Shown: positions 1 through 5,485, counted from the stretch's first letter. The stretch is 6,183 bases of DNA from Candidatus Neomicrothrix sp. UBA4742 (GCA_002403895.1 DHIQ01000083.1:7491-13673); one strand, 5' to 3'. The notes: generated by a model not told the origin, from the sequence alone. A program made the numbers and translations.

Positions 1-61
1 GGGTCAGCGGCACGACCCCAGCGGGCGCTCAGCTGGGCATCAGCGAGAGGTCAGCGGCGGG
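1..61. other. Left-edge segment, no definable gene
   Basis: This short stretch lies downstream of the cytochrome gene stop. A plus-strand frame enters from the window edge and stops at TAG 93-95, so it could be the tail of a convergent gene overlapping the cytochrome end, but the roughly 30 residues match nothing I recognise. The segment holds an inverted repeat (17-37) and copies of GGTCAGCGG at 2-10 and 49-57, with a one-base variant at 60-68. Confidence 0.3.
17..37 (-). terminator. Possible hairpin downstream of the cytochrome gene
   Basis: CCCAGC (17-22) and GCTGGG (32-37) form a perfect 6-bp stem with a 9-nt loop, starting 25 bp past the cytochrome stop codon. There is no T-tract in either direction. 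It is placed where a terminator for the minus-strand cytochrome gene would sit, but a 6-bp stem in GC-rich DNA can arise by chance. Confidence 0.25.
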
Positions 62-415
62 TCAGCAGGTGGTACCGAGGCATTCGCGTTCGTAGCGGGC
101 GACGGCCCGGATCTCGTCGGCCGACAACGATTTCCCCCACGCCGGCATCCCGCCGGAGCGACCATTCTGGATCACCGCGATCTGGTCATCGATGTTCGGG
201 AAGTTCTGCGCCACCTTGCCGGCCAGCTTCATCCCGGTGCCGCCTTGGCCCTTCGTGCCGTGGCACGTCGCGCAGTGGGCTTGATACACCTGCTGACCCT
301 GGGCCAGAAGCGGATCACTGGGGGCGGCCCCTCCACCCGTGCTGCTGCAGGCCACCGTCACCAGACCAGTAATCACCAGCACTGCCACCACGACTATTGC
401 TCGCGTCCTCGTCAC
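62..415 (-). CDS. Class I c-type cytochrome lipoprotein
   Basis: A small monohaem cytochrome c, probably an electron carrier tethered to the outer face of the cytoplasmic membrane. From the GTG at 415 the product is 117 residues. It has a lipoprotein-type signal (TRTR, a hydrophobic core, then TVAC with Cys23), a Gly/Ser/Ala linker, the haem motif CATCH (Cys48, Cys51, His52) and a likely axial Met90 in GGMPAWG. A C-terminal helix with ARYER resembles that of other small class I cytochromes. The GTG start is preferred because it gives a normal-length signal peptide and has TATATT 7 nt upstream; the ATG at 478 would add an Arg/Pro-rich stretch before the signal. The lipobox is slightly atypical, with Thr at -3. 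Two extra cysteines (112 and the final residue 117) end the protein and could form a disulfide. The redox partner cannot be told from this window. The family call is firm and the start is moderately sure. Confidence 0.88.
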   Translation of the reverse strand: MTRTRAIVVVAVLVITGLVTVACSSTGGGAAPSDPLLAQGQQVYQAHCATCHGTKGQGGTGMKLAGKVAQNFPNIDDQIAVIQNGRSGGMPAWGKSLSADEIRAVARYERECLGTTC

Positions 416-428
416 GGCGGCGAATATA
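416..428 (-). promoter_or_regulatory. Candidate -10 box for the cytochrome gene, leaderless
   Basis: Read on the minus strand, TATATT (428 to 423) lies 7 nt before the GTG at 415, so transcription would begin at or next to the start codon. No Shine-Dalgarno precedes the GTG. No convincing -35 hexamer is visible, as is usual for actinobacterial TAnnnT promoters. Confidence 0.5.
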
Positions 429-527
429 GGAGCTGCCGGGGGTGGAGGCCGAGCGCGGACGAACGCGAACCTCGCCATCCGAACCAGTCCCAGCGAGCTC
501 GAGTCGTGCAAGGCCGCGCCGAACGGT

Positions 528-539
528 GATACTTGGCAA
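528..539 (+). promoter_or_regulatory. Candidate -10 box for the small membrane protein gene, leaderless
   Basis: GATACT (528-533) lies 6 nt before the ATG at 540, which puts the expected transcription start on the A of the start codon. There is no Shine-Dalgarno between the box and the ATG. Together with the opposing TATATT at 428-423 it makes the 124-bp spacer 416-539 a divergent promoter region. Confidence 0.45.
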
Positions 540-650
540 ATGGGCTTCAATCCCCATCGCACGCACCGGCGTTCGCCGTTCGACTACGTGATGGTGGCCG
601 CCGCGCTCGTCATTTGTCTGGGACTGGTCCTGTGGGCCGTGCTCGGCTGA
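540..650 (+). CDS. Small single-span membrane protein, 36 residues
   Basis: A 36-residue product with a basic N-terminal part (FNPHRTHRR, SPFDY) followed by one hydrophobic segment of about 20 residues (VMVAAALVICLGLVLWAVLG) that runs to the C-terminus. By the positive-inside rule the N-terminus should be cytoplasmic. It resembles tiny 'FNPHR...' membrane proteins that I recall from actinobacterial genomes and that have no known function; this is from memory and not searched. The start is the ATG at 540, with a -10-like box 6 nt upstream; a longer open frame in phase upstream (from 339) overlaps the cytochrome antisense and reads as noncoding. The zinc-site gene starts 10 bp after its stop, so the two are probably cotranscribed. 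No function is proposed. Confidence 0.7.
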   Translation: MGFNPHRTHRRSPFDYVMVAAALVICLGLVLWAVLG

Positions 651-660
651 CGCTCACCTG

Positions 661-879
661 ATGTCGTGGCACGAATCCGACCCTGACGGCCTCGAGGTCG
701 AAGTGCGCCGGGTCCAGCCCTACCAGGCCACCAAGCCCTACCAGTGCCCGGGATGCGGCCGAGAGATCCCTATTGGGATGGGGCATCTCGTCGCCATCCC
801 CACCGACGCCGCCGATTTGCGGCGGCACTGGCACCGCGGATGCTGGATGGCCCGCAGCCGCCGACCGCCGCGGGGGTGA
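661..879 (+). CDS. Small putative zinc-binding protein, CPGCG/HWHxxCW type
   Basis: A 72-residue protein with an acidic N-terminus and a compact central domain: CPGCG (Cys29, Cys32), PIGMGH (His42) and RRHWHRGCW (His56, His58, Cys61). Two Cys pairs or Cys/His pairs could hold one zinc ion. The tail is Arg/Pro-rich. The pattern matches a family of short actinobacterial proteins often labelled 'ATP/GTP-binding protein' in databases, although no P-loop is visible here, so that label looks unsupported. The ATG at 661 follows the upstream stop by 10 bp and has no clear Shine-Dalgarno, so translation may be coupled to the membrane-protein gene. A role in nucleic-acid or protein binding is possible but not shown by the sequence. 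Confidence 0.75.
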   Translation: MSWHESDPDGLEVEVRRVQPYQATKPYQCPGCGREIPIGMGHLVAIPTDAADLRRHWHRGCWMARSRRPPRG

Positions 880-887
880 GCCGCCTC

Positions 888-899
888 TAAACTCGGCGG
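888..899 (+). promoter_or_regulatory. Candidate -10 box for the phosphatase gene, leaderless
   Basis: TAAACT (888-893) lies 6 nt before the ATG at 900, the same geometry as at 528-540. It sits in the 20-bp gap after the zinc-site gene, an AT-richer patch in otherwise GC-rich DNA. There is no good Shine-Dalgarno before the ATG. Confidence 0.5.
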
Positions 900-1577
900 A
901 TGGAGGTCCTCTTCGTTCGTCACGGCCAGCCGGAATGGGAACGCGGCGGCCTGGCCGTTGACAATCCGCCCCTCACCGCGTTGGGTCGCCGCCAAGCGGT
1001 GGCCCTCGCCGACCAGCTGGCCGATGTGGAGATCGACGAGATCCTCGTCTCACCCCTGGTACGGGCCCAGCAGACGGCAGCACCCCTGCTCGAGCGCCTC
1101 GGCCGCGACGCGGCGACGCTGCCGTGGCTGGCCGAGATCGGCTCGCCCCGTTGGGACGGCACCCCCACCGAAGTGGTCGAGCGCATCTTCCGAGAGGAAT
1201 GGACCCGACCGCTGGAGGACCTGTGGGACGGGCTACCCGGAGGCGAGAGCTTCCGCGACTTCCATAGCCGCGTCATCGGCGGCCTGGACGCGATGCTCGA
1301 TGAGGCCGGCGCCACCCGAATCTCCGACGCGCCTCCACTGTGGAAGCTCCACCATCCCGCCCGGCGCATCCTGGTGGTGGCCCACGCCGGCACGAACGCC
1401 ACCGCGCTGGGGCACCTCCTGGGCATTCCGCCGGTCCCGTGGGAGTGGGAGCGTTTCGTCTCGTTCCACGCCTCGGTGAGCGTGGTGCGGCCCCTGGAGA
1501 TCAGCGGCGGGCACTCGTTCAGCCTGTTCCGCTTCAGCGACGTGGACCATCTCCCGCCGGAGATGCGGACGCGCTGA
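900..1577 (+). CDS. Histidine phosphatase superfamily protein, phosphoglycerate mutase-like
   Basis: A 225-residue cytoplasmic protein of the branch 1 histidine phosphatase (phosphoglycerate mutase-like) superfamily, which transfers phosphate through a phosphohistidine. Visible elements are VRHG near the N-terminus (Arg7, nucleophile His8), LTALGRRQA (25-33), the second Arg in SPLVRAQQTA (Arg55), the likely proton donor Glu79 in WLAEIG, the GGESF segment (114-118) and VVAHAG (159-164, His162) in place of the usual VSHGG. Length is normal for the family, and the nearest functional classes would be the CobC/GpmB-type phosphatases. Substrate cannot be assigned: the superfamily acts on sugar phosphates, nucleotides, phosphoproteins and more, and no neighbour points to a pathway. 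The ATG start places VRHG at the expected distance and follows a TAAACT box. Confidence 0.9.
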   Translation: MEVLFVRHGQPEWERGGLAVDNPPLTALGRRQAVALADQLADVEIDEILVSPLVRAQQTAAPLLERLGRDAATLPWLAEIGSPRWDGTPTEVVERIFREEWTRPLEDLWDGLPGGESFRDFHSRVIGGLDAMLDEAGATRISDAPPLWKLHHPARRILVVAHAGTNATALGHLLGIPPVPWEWERFVSFHASVSVVRPLEISGGHSFSLFRFSDVDHLPPEMRTR

Positions 1578-1604
1578 GCGCGGTGCCCGCCGGCGCCGAG
1601 CCGA

Positions 1605-1610
1605 TAGGTT
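1605..1610 (+). promoter_or_regulatory. Candidate -10 box for the hydrolase gene
   Basis: TAGGTT fits the TAnnnT form and lies in the 58-bp gap after the phosphatase gene. A start site near 1617 would leave a leader of about 19 nt containing the Shine-Dalgarno. It is weaker than the other boxes and has no visible -35. Confidence 0.3.
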
Positions 1611-1632
1611 CCCCCCGACATCGAGGGGGACC
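1607..1632 (+). promoter_or_regulatory. Hairpin covering the hydrolase ribosome binding site
   Basis: TCCCCC (1610-1615) pairs with GGGGGA (1625-1630). Beyond a bulged T1609 the stem extends with GG (1607-1608) against CC (1631-1632), giving about 8 bp and a 9-nt loop. The right arm contains the purine-rich Shine-Dalgarno GAGGGGGA that lies 5 nt before the ATG at 1636. In a transcript that reads through from the phosphatase gene the site would be masked; a transcript starting near 1617 would lack the left arm. It could also act as a weak terminator of upstream transcription. Confidence 0.4.
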
Positions 1633-1635
1633 CAC

Positions 1636-2544
1636 ATGGCCAGTGCCGAGTTCGACAACGTCATCGCCCTGCTGGCCGCGTCCCCGCTGACGCCGGCCAA
1701 CACGATGCACGAGATCCGAGCCGGGGTGGATGGCCTTGGCCTGCTCGTGCCACCGGTCGAGGGTGCCACCACCGCGGCCGTCGATGCCGGTGGGGTACCC
1801 GGCTTGTGGGTGGCGATGGGCGAGGCCCCGGCCGCCGACGACGCCGAGTCGGCGGTGATTCTCCATTTCCACGGCGGCGGCTACGTCATGGCCAGCTCGC
1901 ACACCCACGTGGGGATGCTGTCCCGGCTGGCCGCGTCGTCGGGTGGCCGAGTGCTGAGCGTCGACTACCGCTTGGCCCCCGAGGACCCCTTCCCCGCCGC
2001 CCCGCTGGACGCGATGAGCGCGTATCGGTGGCTGCTCGATTCAGGCGTGGCCGCCGTTCGCATCGTCGTAGCCGGGGACTCGGCCGGCGGTGGCCTGGCC
2101 CTCGGGTTGTTGGTGGCCGCGCGCGACGCGGGACTCCCGCAACCGGCCGGCGCCCTGCTGATGTCGCCTTGGGTCGACTTGACCGGAAGTGGCGCCACCG
2201 TGCTCGCCAACGCGGCCATCGATCCCATCCTCGGGCCGCTCTTGTTGCAGCACTGGGCCACCCTGTACGCCGGTGATTCCCTGGGGGACCCACTGGCCTC
2301 GCCCCTGTTCGCCGACCTGGCCGACCTTGCTCCCATCACCACCCAGGTGGGCGAACGGGAGGTCCTGCTCGACGATGCGGTGCGGCTGACCGAGCGGGTC
2401 ATCACTGCCGGTGGCACCGCCACGCTGGCGGTGTGGGACGAGATGACCCACTGGTGGCACCTGTTCGCAGGATTGATACCCGAAGCCGACCGGGCTATTG
2501 ACGAGCTGGCGGCGTACGCTCGCCAGGTGACCACAACCGCCTGA
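1636..2544 (+). CDS. Alpha/beta hydrolase, hormone-sensitive lipase family (esterase)
   Basis: A 302-residue carboxylic ester hydrolase of the hormone-sensitive lipase (family IV, alpha/beta hydrolase fold 3) group, probably cytoplasmic as no signal peptide is seen. After a helical cap region it has the oxyanion motif HGGG (79-82), YRLAPE (111-116), the nucleophile elbow GDSAGG (147-152, Ser149), SPWVDL (177-182), an acid-residue segment REVLLDD (241-247) and the catalytic His271 in EMTHWWHLF. By family alignment from memory, Glu242 falls where DPL-type members carry the catalytic Asp, so the acid could be Glu242 instead of an Asp. Databases may call such proteins monoterpene epsilon-lactone hydrolase-like, but substrate is open. 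The ATG at 1636 has a good Shine-Dalgarno. The gene converges on the beta-helix gene with 9 bp between stops. Confidence 0.93.
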   Translation: MASAEFDNVIALLAASPLTPANTMHEIRAGVDGLGLLVPPVEGATTAAVDAGGVPGLWVAMGEAPAADDAESAVILHFHGGGYVMASSHTHVGMLSRLAASSGGRVLSVDYRLAPEDPFPAAPLDAMSAYRWLLDSGVAAVRIVVAGDSAGGGLALGLLVAARDAGLPQPAGALLMSPWVDLTGSGATVLANAAIDPILGPLLLQHWATLYAGDSLGDPLASPLFADLADLAPITTQVGEREVLLDDAVRLTERVITAGGTATLAVWDEMTHWWHLFAGLIPEADRAIDELAAYARQVTTTA

Positions 2545-2561
2545 CGCAGCTCGTCAGCGGT
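2536..2561. terminator. Bidirectional hairpin spanning two convergent stop codons
   Basis: ACCG (2536-2539), a bulged C2540 and CTGACG (2541-2546) pair with CGTCAG (2552-2557) and CGGT (2558-2561) around a 5-nt loop, a 10-bp stem in total. The left arm holds the hydrolase TGA (2542-2544) and the right arm holds the beta-helix gene TGA on the other strand (2554-2556). No T-tract follows on either side, so classical intrinsic termination is unproven; actinobacterial terminators often lack U-tails. Confidence 0.5.
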
Positions 2562-5421
2562 ACCAGCCCACGAGGTCGATGACGACGTCAACGGAGCCGC
2601 CGGTGCTGCCGTTGTAAATGGAGAGCTTGCCGTCGGCCGACAAGGTGGCGACGACGAGGTTGGGAACGATGCCGCCGGCGGTGAAGTTCAGGTTCGACGC
2701 CAGCGGCGGCGGGTTGGGCGGCGCCGCCGTGGGGTACACGGTCAGGAACCCGGGCGCGGCGGGGTTCACGGCGGTGACGTTGACCAGCACCGCTTTGGCG
2801 TCGGCGGGAACGACGATCCCATCAGCGACGAGCAGATCGCGGTGGTTGGCGGCCGCCAGGCGGGTGATGGGGGCGCCCGCTTGCCGTGAGTCGAGCAGAC
2901 GAACGGGGTTCACCGACGTGAACTTGAGCGTCGAGGTGGTGGTGTACCAACCCACGACGTCGACGACGAGATCGGTCGACCCGAAGTAGTTGAAGAACGA
3001 CACCGACCCCCCGACGCCGAGCTTGGCGATAGCCAGGTTGGCGACGGTCTGGCCCGGCACGAAGTTGAGGTTCGACGCGGTCGGTGGCGTGTTCGGCGCG
3101 GCCGCCGTTGGGAAAACTGTGGCGAACCCGGCCGCGGTCGGGTTGGTGACCGTGACGTTCAACACCACCGACGTCGCCCCCGCCGGCGCCGACGGGATGA
3201 CCAGCGAATTGGTCTGGCCCGACCCGAGGGTGTTGAACCCGAGATGACCGGGCCCGGGTCGGGTATCGATGACCCGTGTCGGTGACACGGTGGACAGCCT
3301 CGACTGGTCGGGGTAGCTCTGCTCGTAATACCCGACCACGTCTCCCACCACGTCGACCGTGCCGACATGGTTGGCGAACGCGATCGTGCCGTCCTTACCG
3401 ATCTTGACCGTGACCAGGTTGGGGACGGTCTGGCCCGGCACCACGTTCAGGTTCGACGCCGCTGGCGGGGTGGCGATGCCGCCGGGGAAGGCGGTCACGA
3501 ACGTGGCGGCCGTGGCGTTGGTGGCCGTGAGGTTCACGACGACGGCGGACGCACTGGCCGGCACCCCACCCACGCCGGCGATCGTCATCCGCTGGGGCTG
3601 GCCGCCCCGCAGCGTCGGGACGTTCCCGAGCCCGACCCGCGTGTCCAGCACCCGGGCGGGACTCAACGCGACGAACGTGCCATCGTCGGTGTAAGCGGGT
3701 GCCTCCGCCTCGACCGACCCGATGTCGCACTTCGACCCGGATGTGGCCGGTCGCAGATTGCCGAGCTGGTCCGTCCCAGTACAAAGCGGATCAGCCGACG
3801 GGATCAGGTCCTTCACCGGCGAACCAAACGCCGGCGTGTACGAGGTGATAGCCAGGGACAGGTTCGGTCCCGTGTAGTTCCCCGACAGCGACGAGTCGCC
3901 GGCCGCGACACGGTCAGCAGCGCCCATCCCCGGCGTGCACGACCCGTCGACCGCGAAGTTGTAGCCGCCTGACGTGAAGGCCCCGTGCAGCAGCGAGCAG
4001 TCGGGTCCGGCGGTCGTGGACGAGCCGATGATCGATGCTGAGATGCCGACTGTCTGAGGCTGTGCGTTCGTGGCCGAGATCGCCACGGCATCTCCGCCAC
4101 CGAAATACGAGGCGGAATTGTTCACCACCGTGTCGTGGGTCAGTTGGACGGTCGCGTTCGTCGAGCCGTTCAGGTTGTCCACGAACACGCCGCCACCCGC
4201 CCGCGCGGTATTGCCGGCAATGGTGGAATCGCTGACCGTCAAGGACACGGGAAGTGCTGAGAAGTTGTTCTCGACCTCGACTCCGCCGCCGACGCGGGCA
4301 GAGTTCCCCACAATGGCGGACTTCTGGACCGTACCGGGGCCGTAGAAGCCACCACCCCCGAATCCGGCATCATTCCCTCTCAATTGCGAGGACACCACCG
4401 TGAGGGTGCTGGATGCGGAAGTGACGCCACCCCCGCCCACGAGAGCGTGGTTGTGACTGATGTCCGAGTTGGTGATCGTGGTCGAGTCACCGGCAATGAC
4501 CCCGCCACCGGCGAACCCGGAGTTGCCCGTGATCGTCGAATCGGTCACCGCGGCCGGGTTGAACAGGATCATCCCGCCCGCTGACCCGTGAACGTTGTTG
4601 GTTCCGATGACGGAGTTGTAGGACACGATGGAAGAGGTGATTTGCAGAGGTGCGCCGGGCGGGTTTCGGCTGTCGATGATGCCCCCGGCAGAGGCCCCGG
4701 GGGCGATGTTCCCTGTGATGGTCGAATTCGTGATGCTCGCCGAGTTGGGGGGCAATGCCGAGGCTCCTCGAAGCGCCAGCCCCGCTCCCCCGGAGGTCCC
4801 AGAGATCGTGGTGTTGGAGAGCGTGGTTGCGCCGCCCAGCGCCTCGACTGCGGCGGGGGAATCACCGACGCTCTGTCCAGGCACGAAACTCGGGTTGACG
4901 TTGCCGAAGACGGTCACCGTGTCCAATGACAAGTCGCCGGCGTCCTTGATGGCGATCCCATCGTCGTAGCCCCGACCGCCGGTCAGGCCGAGGTAGCTCA
5001 GGCTGAGCGGCCCGAGCGTCGATTCGATGACCCGCTCATCTGCCTGCACAGATGCAGAGCGCTTGCACGTCTGCGAGATGGTGGCTCCGGCACCGAGGAC
5101 CGTCAGGCCCGCGGCATCGGTGGCGTCGAGATCGCCCGAAAGGTTCAGGTTTTCCTGGTTTTCCCCAGGGGTACAGATGGAGAGGACATACCCGCCGGAG
5201 GCCGACAGCTGGATGGTGTCCGCGCCTGCGGTGGCGTTGGCCAGGCTCACGGCCTCGCGCAGGGACAGCAACCCGTCCCCGCCGCTGACGACGTCTGCCG
5301 TGGTGGTCACCACGATGACCGGATTGGCCACCGCCCCCGCCGGACCAGCGACGAGGGGCACGAGCACCCCACCTAGCATCAGCCCAACCGCCGCCGAGAC
5401 ACTCCTGCGAATCCCGCGCAT
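2554..5421 (-). CDS. Secreted right-handed beta-helix protein with three C-terminal tandem domains
   Basis: A 955-residue exported protein. From the ATG at 5421 it has a signal peptide (MRGIRRSVS, a hydrophobic core, cleavage near AGA-VA, about residues 30-32), then an SLREA-type segment (DGLLSLREAVSLANA, about 49-63) of the kind that opens many Gly/Ser/Thr-rich extracellular beta-helix proteins. Beta-helix coils follow to about 510, with repeated STITGN-like turns and GGG runs. The PDC...GGYN...SC block (about 473-495) and DQLGNLRP...CDIGS (551-569) close the helix as in this family. Three domains of about 117 residues (584-954), each from RVLDTR-like to DVVGWY-like, form the C-terminus and end at the stop. 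Six mature cysteines lie outside the GGG coils. There is no LPXTG or C-terminal membrane anchor. Shine-Dalgarno AGGTGGG lies 7 nt before the ATG, which rules out the 50-residue upstream extension. The role is probably adhesion or another surface function; no catalytic site of a polysaccharide lyase is evident. Confidence 0.88.
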   Translation of the reverse strand: MRGIRRSVSAAVGLMLGGVLVPLVAGPAGAVANPVIVVTTTADVVSGGDGLLSLREAVSLANATAGADTIQLSASGGYVLSICTPGENQENLNLSGDLDATDAAGLTVLGAGATISQTCKRSASVQADERVIESTLGPLSLSYLGLTGGRGYDDGIAIKDAGDLSLDTVTVFGNVNPSFVPGQSVGDSPAAVEALGGATTLSNTTISGTSGGAGLALRGASALPPNSASITNSTITGNIAPGASAGGIIDSRNPPGAPLQITSSIVSYNSVIGTNNVHGSAGGMILFNPAAVTDSTITGNSGFAGGGVIAGDSTTITNSDISHNHALVGGGGVTSASSTLTVVSSQLRGNDAGFGGGGFYGPGTVQKSAIVGNSARVGGGVEVENNFSALPVSLTVSDSTIAGNTARAGGGVFVDNLNGSTNATVQLTHDTVVNNSASYFGGGDAVAISATNAQPQTVGISASIIGSSTTAGPDCSLLHGAFTSGGYNFAVDGSCTPGMGAADRVAAGDSSLSGNYTGPNLSLAITSYTPAFGSPVKDLIPSADPLCTGTDQLGNLRPATSGSKCDIGSVEAEAPAYTDDGTFVALSPARVLDTRVGLGNVPTLRGGQPQRMTIAGVGGVPASASAVVVNLTATNATAATFVTAFPGGIATPPAASNLNVVPGQTVPNLVTVKIGKDGTIAFANHVGTVDVVGDVVGYYEQSYPDQSRLSTVSPTRVIDTRPGPGHLGFNTLGSGQTNSLVIPSAPAGATSVVLNVTVTNPTAAGFATVFPTAAAPNTPPTASNLNFVPGQTVANLAIAKLGVGGSVSFFNYFGSTDLVVDVVGWYTTTSTLKFTSVNPVRLLDSRQAGAPITRLAAANHRDLLVADGIVVPADAKAVLVNVTAVNPAAPGFLTVYPTAAPPNPPPLASNLNFTAGGIVPNLVVATLSADGKLSIYNGSTGGSVDVVIDLVGWYR
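2560..2922 (-). repeat. C-terminal domain repeat 3 of the beta-helix protein
   Basis: Residues 834-954. The unit starts with PVRLLDSR, carries NVTAVNP and ASNLNF in the middle and ends IDLVGWY one residue before the C-terminus. It is closest to repeat 2: both share GF(L/A)TV(Y/F)PTAA followed by a Pro/Asn-rich loop. DNA around the ASNLNF codons is nearly the same in all three units. Confidence 0.85.
2944..3294 (-). repeat. C-terminal domain repeat 2 of the beta-helix protein
   Basis: Residues 710-826. The unit starts with SPTRVIDTR, contains NVTVTNPTAAGF, ASNLNFVPGQTVANL and ends VDVVGWY. A 7-residue Thr/Ser linker (TTTSTLK) leads to repeat 3. Confidence 0.88.
3325..3672 (-). repeat. C-terminal domain repeat 1 of the beta-helix protein
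   Basis: Residues 584-699. The unit starts with SPARVLDTR, contains NLTATNATAATF, ASNLNVVPGQTVPNL and ends GDVVGYY. A short EQSYPDQSRL linker follows. It lacks the PTAA/Pro-Asn loop seen in repeats 2 and 3 and has a shorter FPGGIATPP version. Confidence 0.88.
4117..4902 (-). repeat. Beta-helix coil repeats with an asparagine ladder
   Basis: Coils are marked by a turn of the form (D/N)STITGN ending in Asn at residues 174, 238, 269, 300, 324, 350, 373, 404 and 435, with Thr209 in the equivalent place between the first two. Spacing from 238 on is 31, 31, 24, 26, 23, 31 and 31 residues. Six consecutive coils add a GGG or GGGG run a few residues after the Asn. This is the ladder pattern of right-handed parallel beta-helices. 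Confidence 0.8.
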
Positions 5422-5485
5422 GATGAAGCCCACCTTCCGTGATCGATCGACTTCCCAGCGGGGTGACGTTAGCGCAGGATTCGCC
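5422..5485 (-). promoter_or_regulatory. Spacer with Shine-Dalgarno and weak -10 for the beta-helix gene
   Basis: Read on the minus strand, GGAAGGTGGG (5438 to 5429) is a strong Shine-Dalgarno 7 nt before the ATG at 5421. TAACGT (5471 to 5466) fits TAnnnT and could start a leader of about 40 nt, so the gene may be transcribed on its own as well as by read-through from the YraN gene 64 bp upstream. No good -35 is visible. Confidence 0.45.

Noticed and set aside
416..562. Upstream extension of the cytochrome gene to starts at 478 or 562
   Set aside because: The extra residues are Arg/Pro-rich and precede a complete lipoprotein signal, and they would overlap the divergent promoter and the start of the small membrane-protein gene.
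920..1621. Long minus-strand open frame opposite the histidine phosphatase gene
   Set aside because: It is Arg/Ser-rich, shows no family motifs and is the antisense shadow of a clearly coding frame in high-GC DNA.
1965..2591. Long minus-strand open frame opposite the hydrolase gene
   Set aside because: Composition is typical of an antisense shadow; the opposite strand holds all catalytic motifs of a known family.
3367..3972. Plus-strand open frame of about 200 codons inside the beta-helix gene
   Set aside because: It has an Arg/Gly/Asp-rich shadow composition and no recognisable domain, while the minus frame carries two domain repeats here.
2560..4902. Repeats that could suggest a CRISPR array or satellite
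   Set aside because: All are in-frame protein repeats with divergent DNA and no uniform repeat/spacer lengths.
5441..5450. GATCGATCGA palindrome upstream of the beta-helix gene
   Set aside because: A 10-bp overlap of two 8-bp palindromes is expected by chance often enough in this composition, and no second copy is nearby to support an operator.
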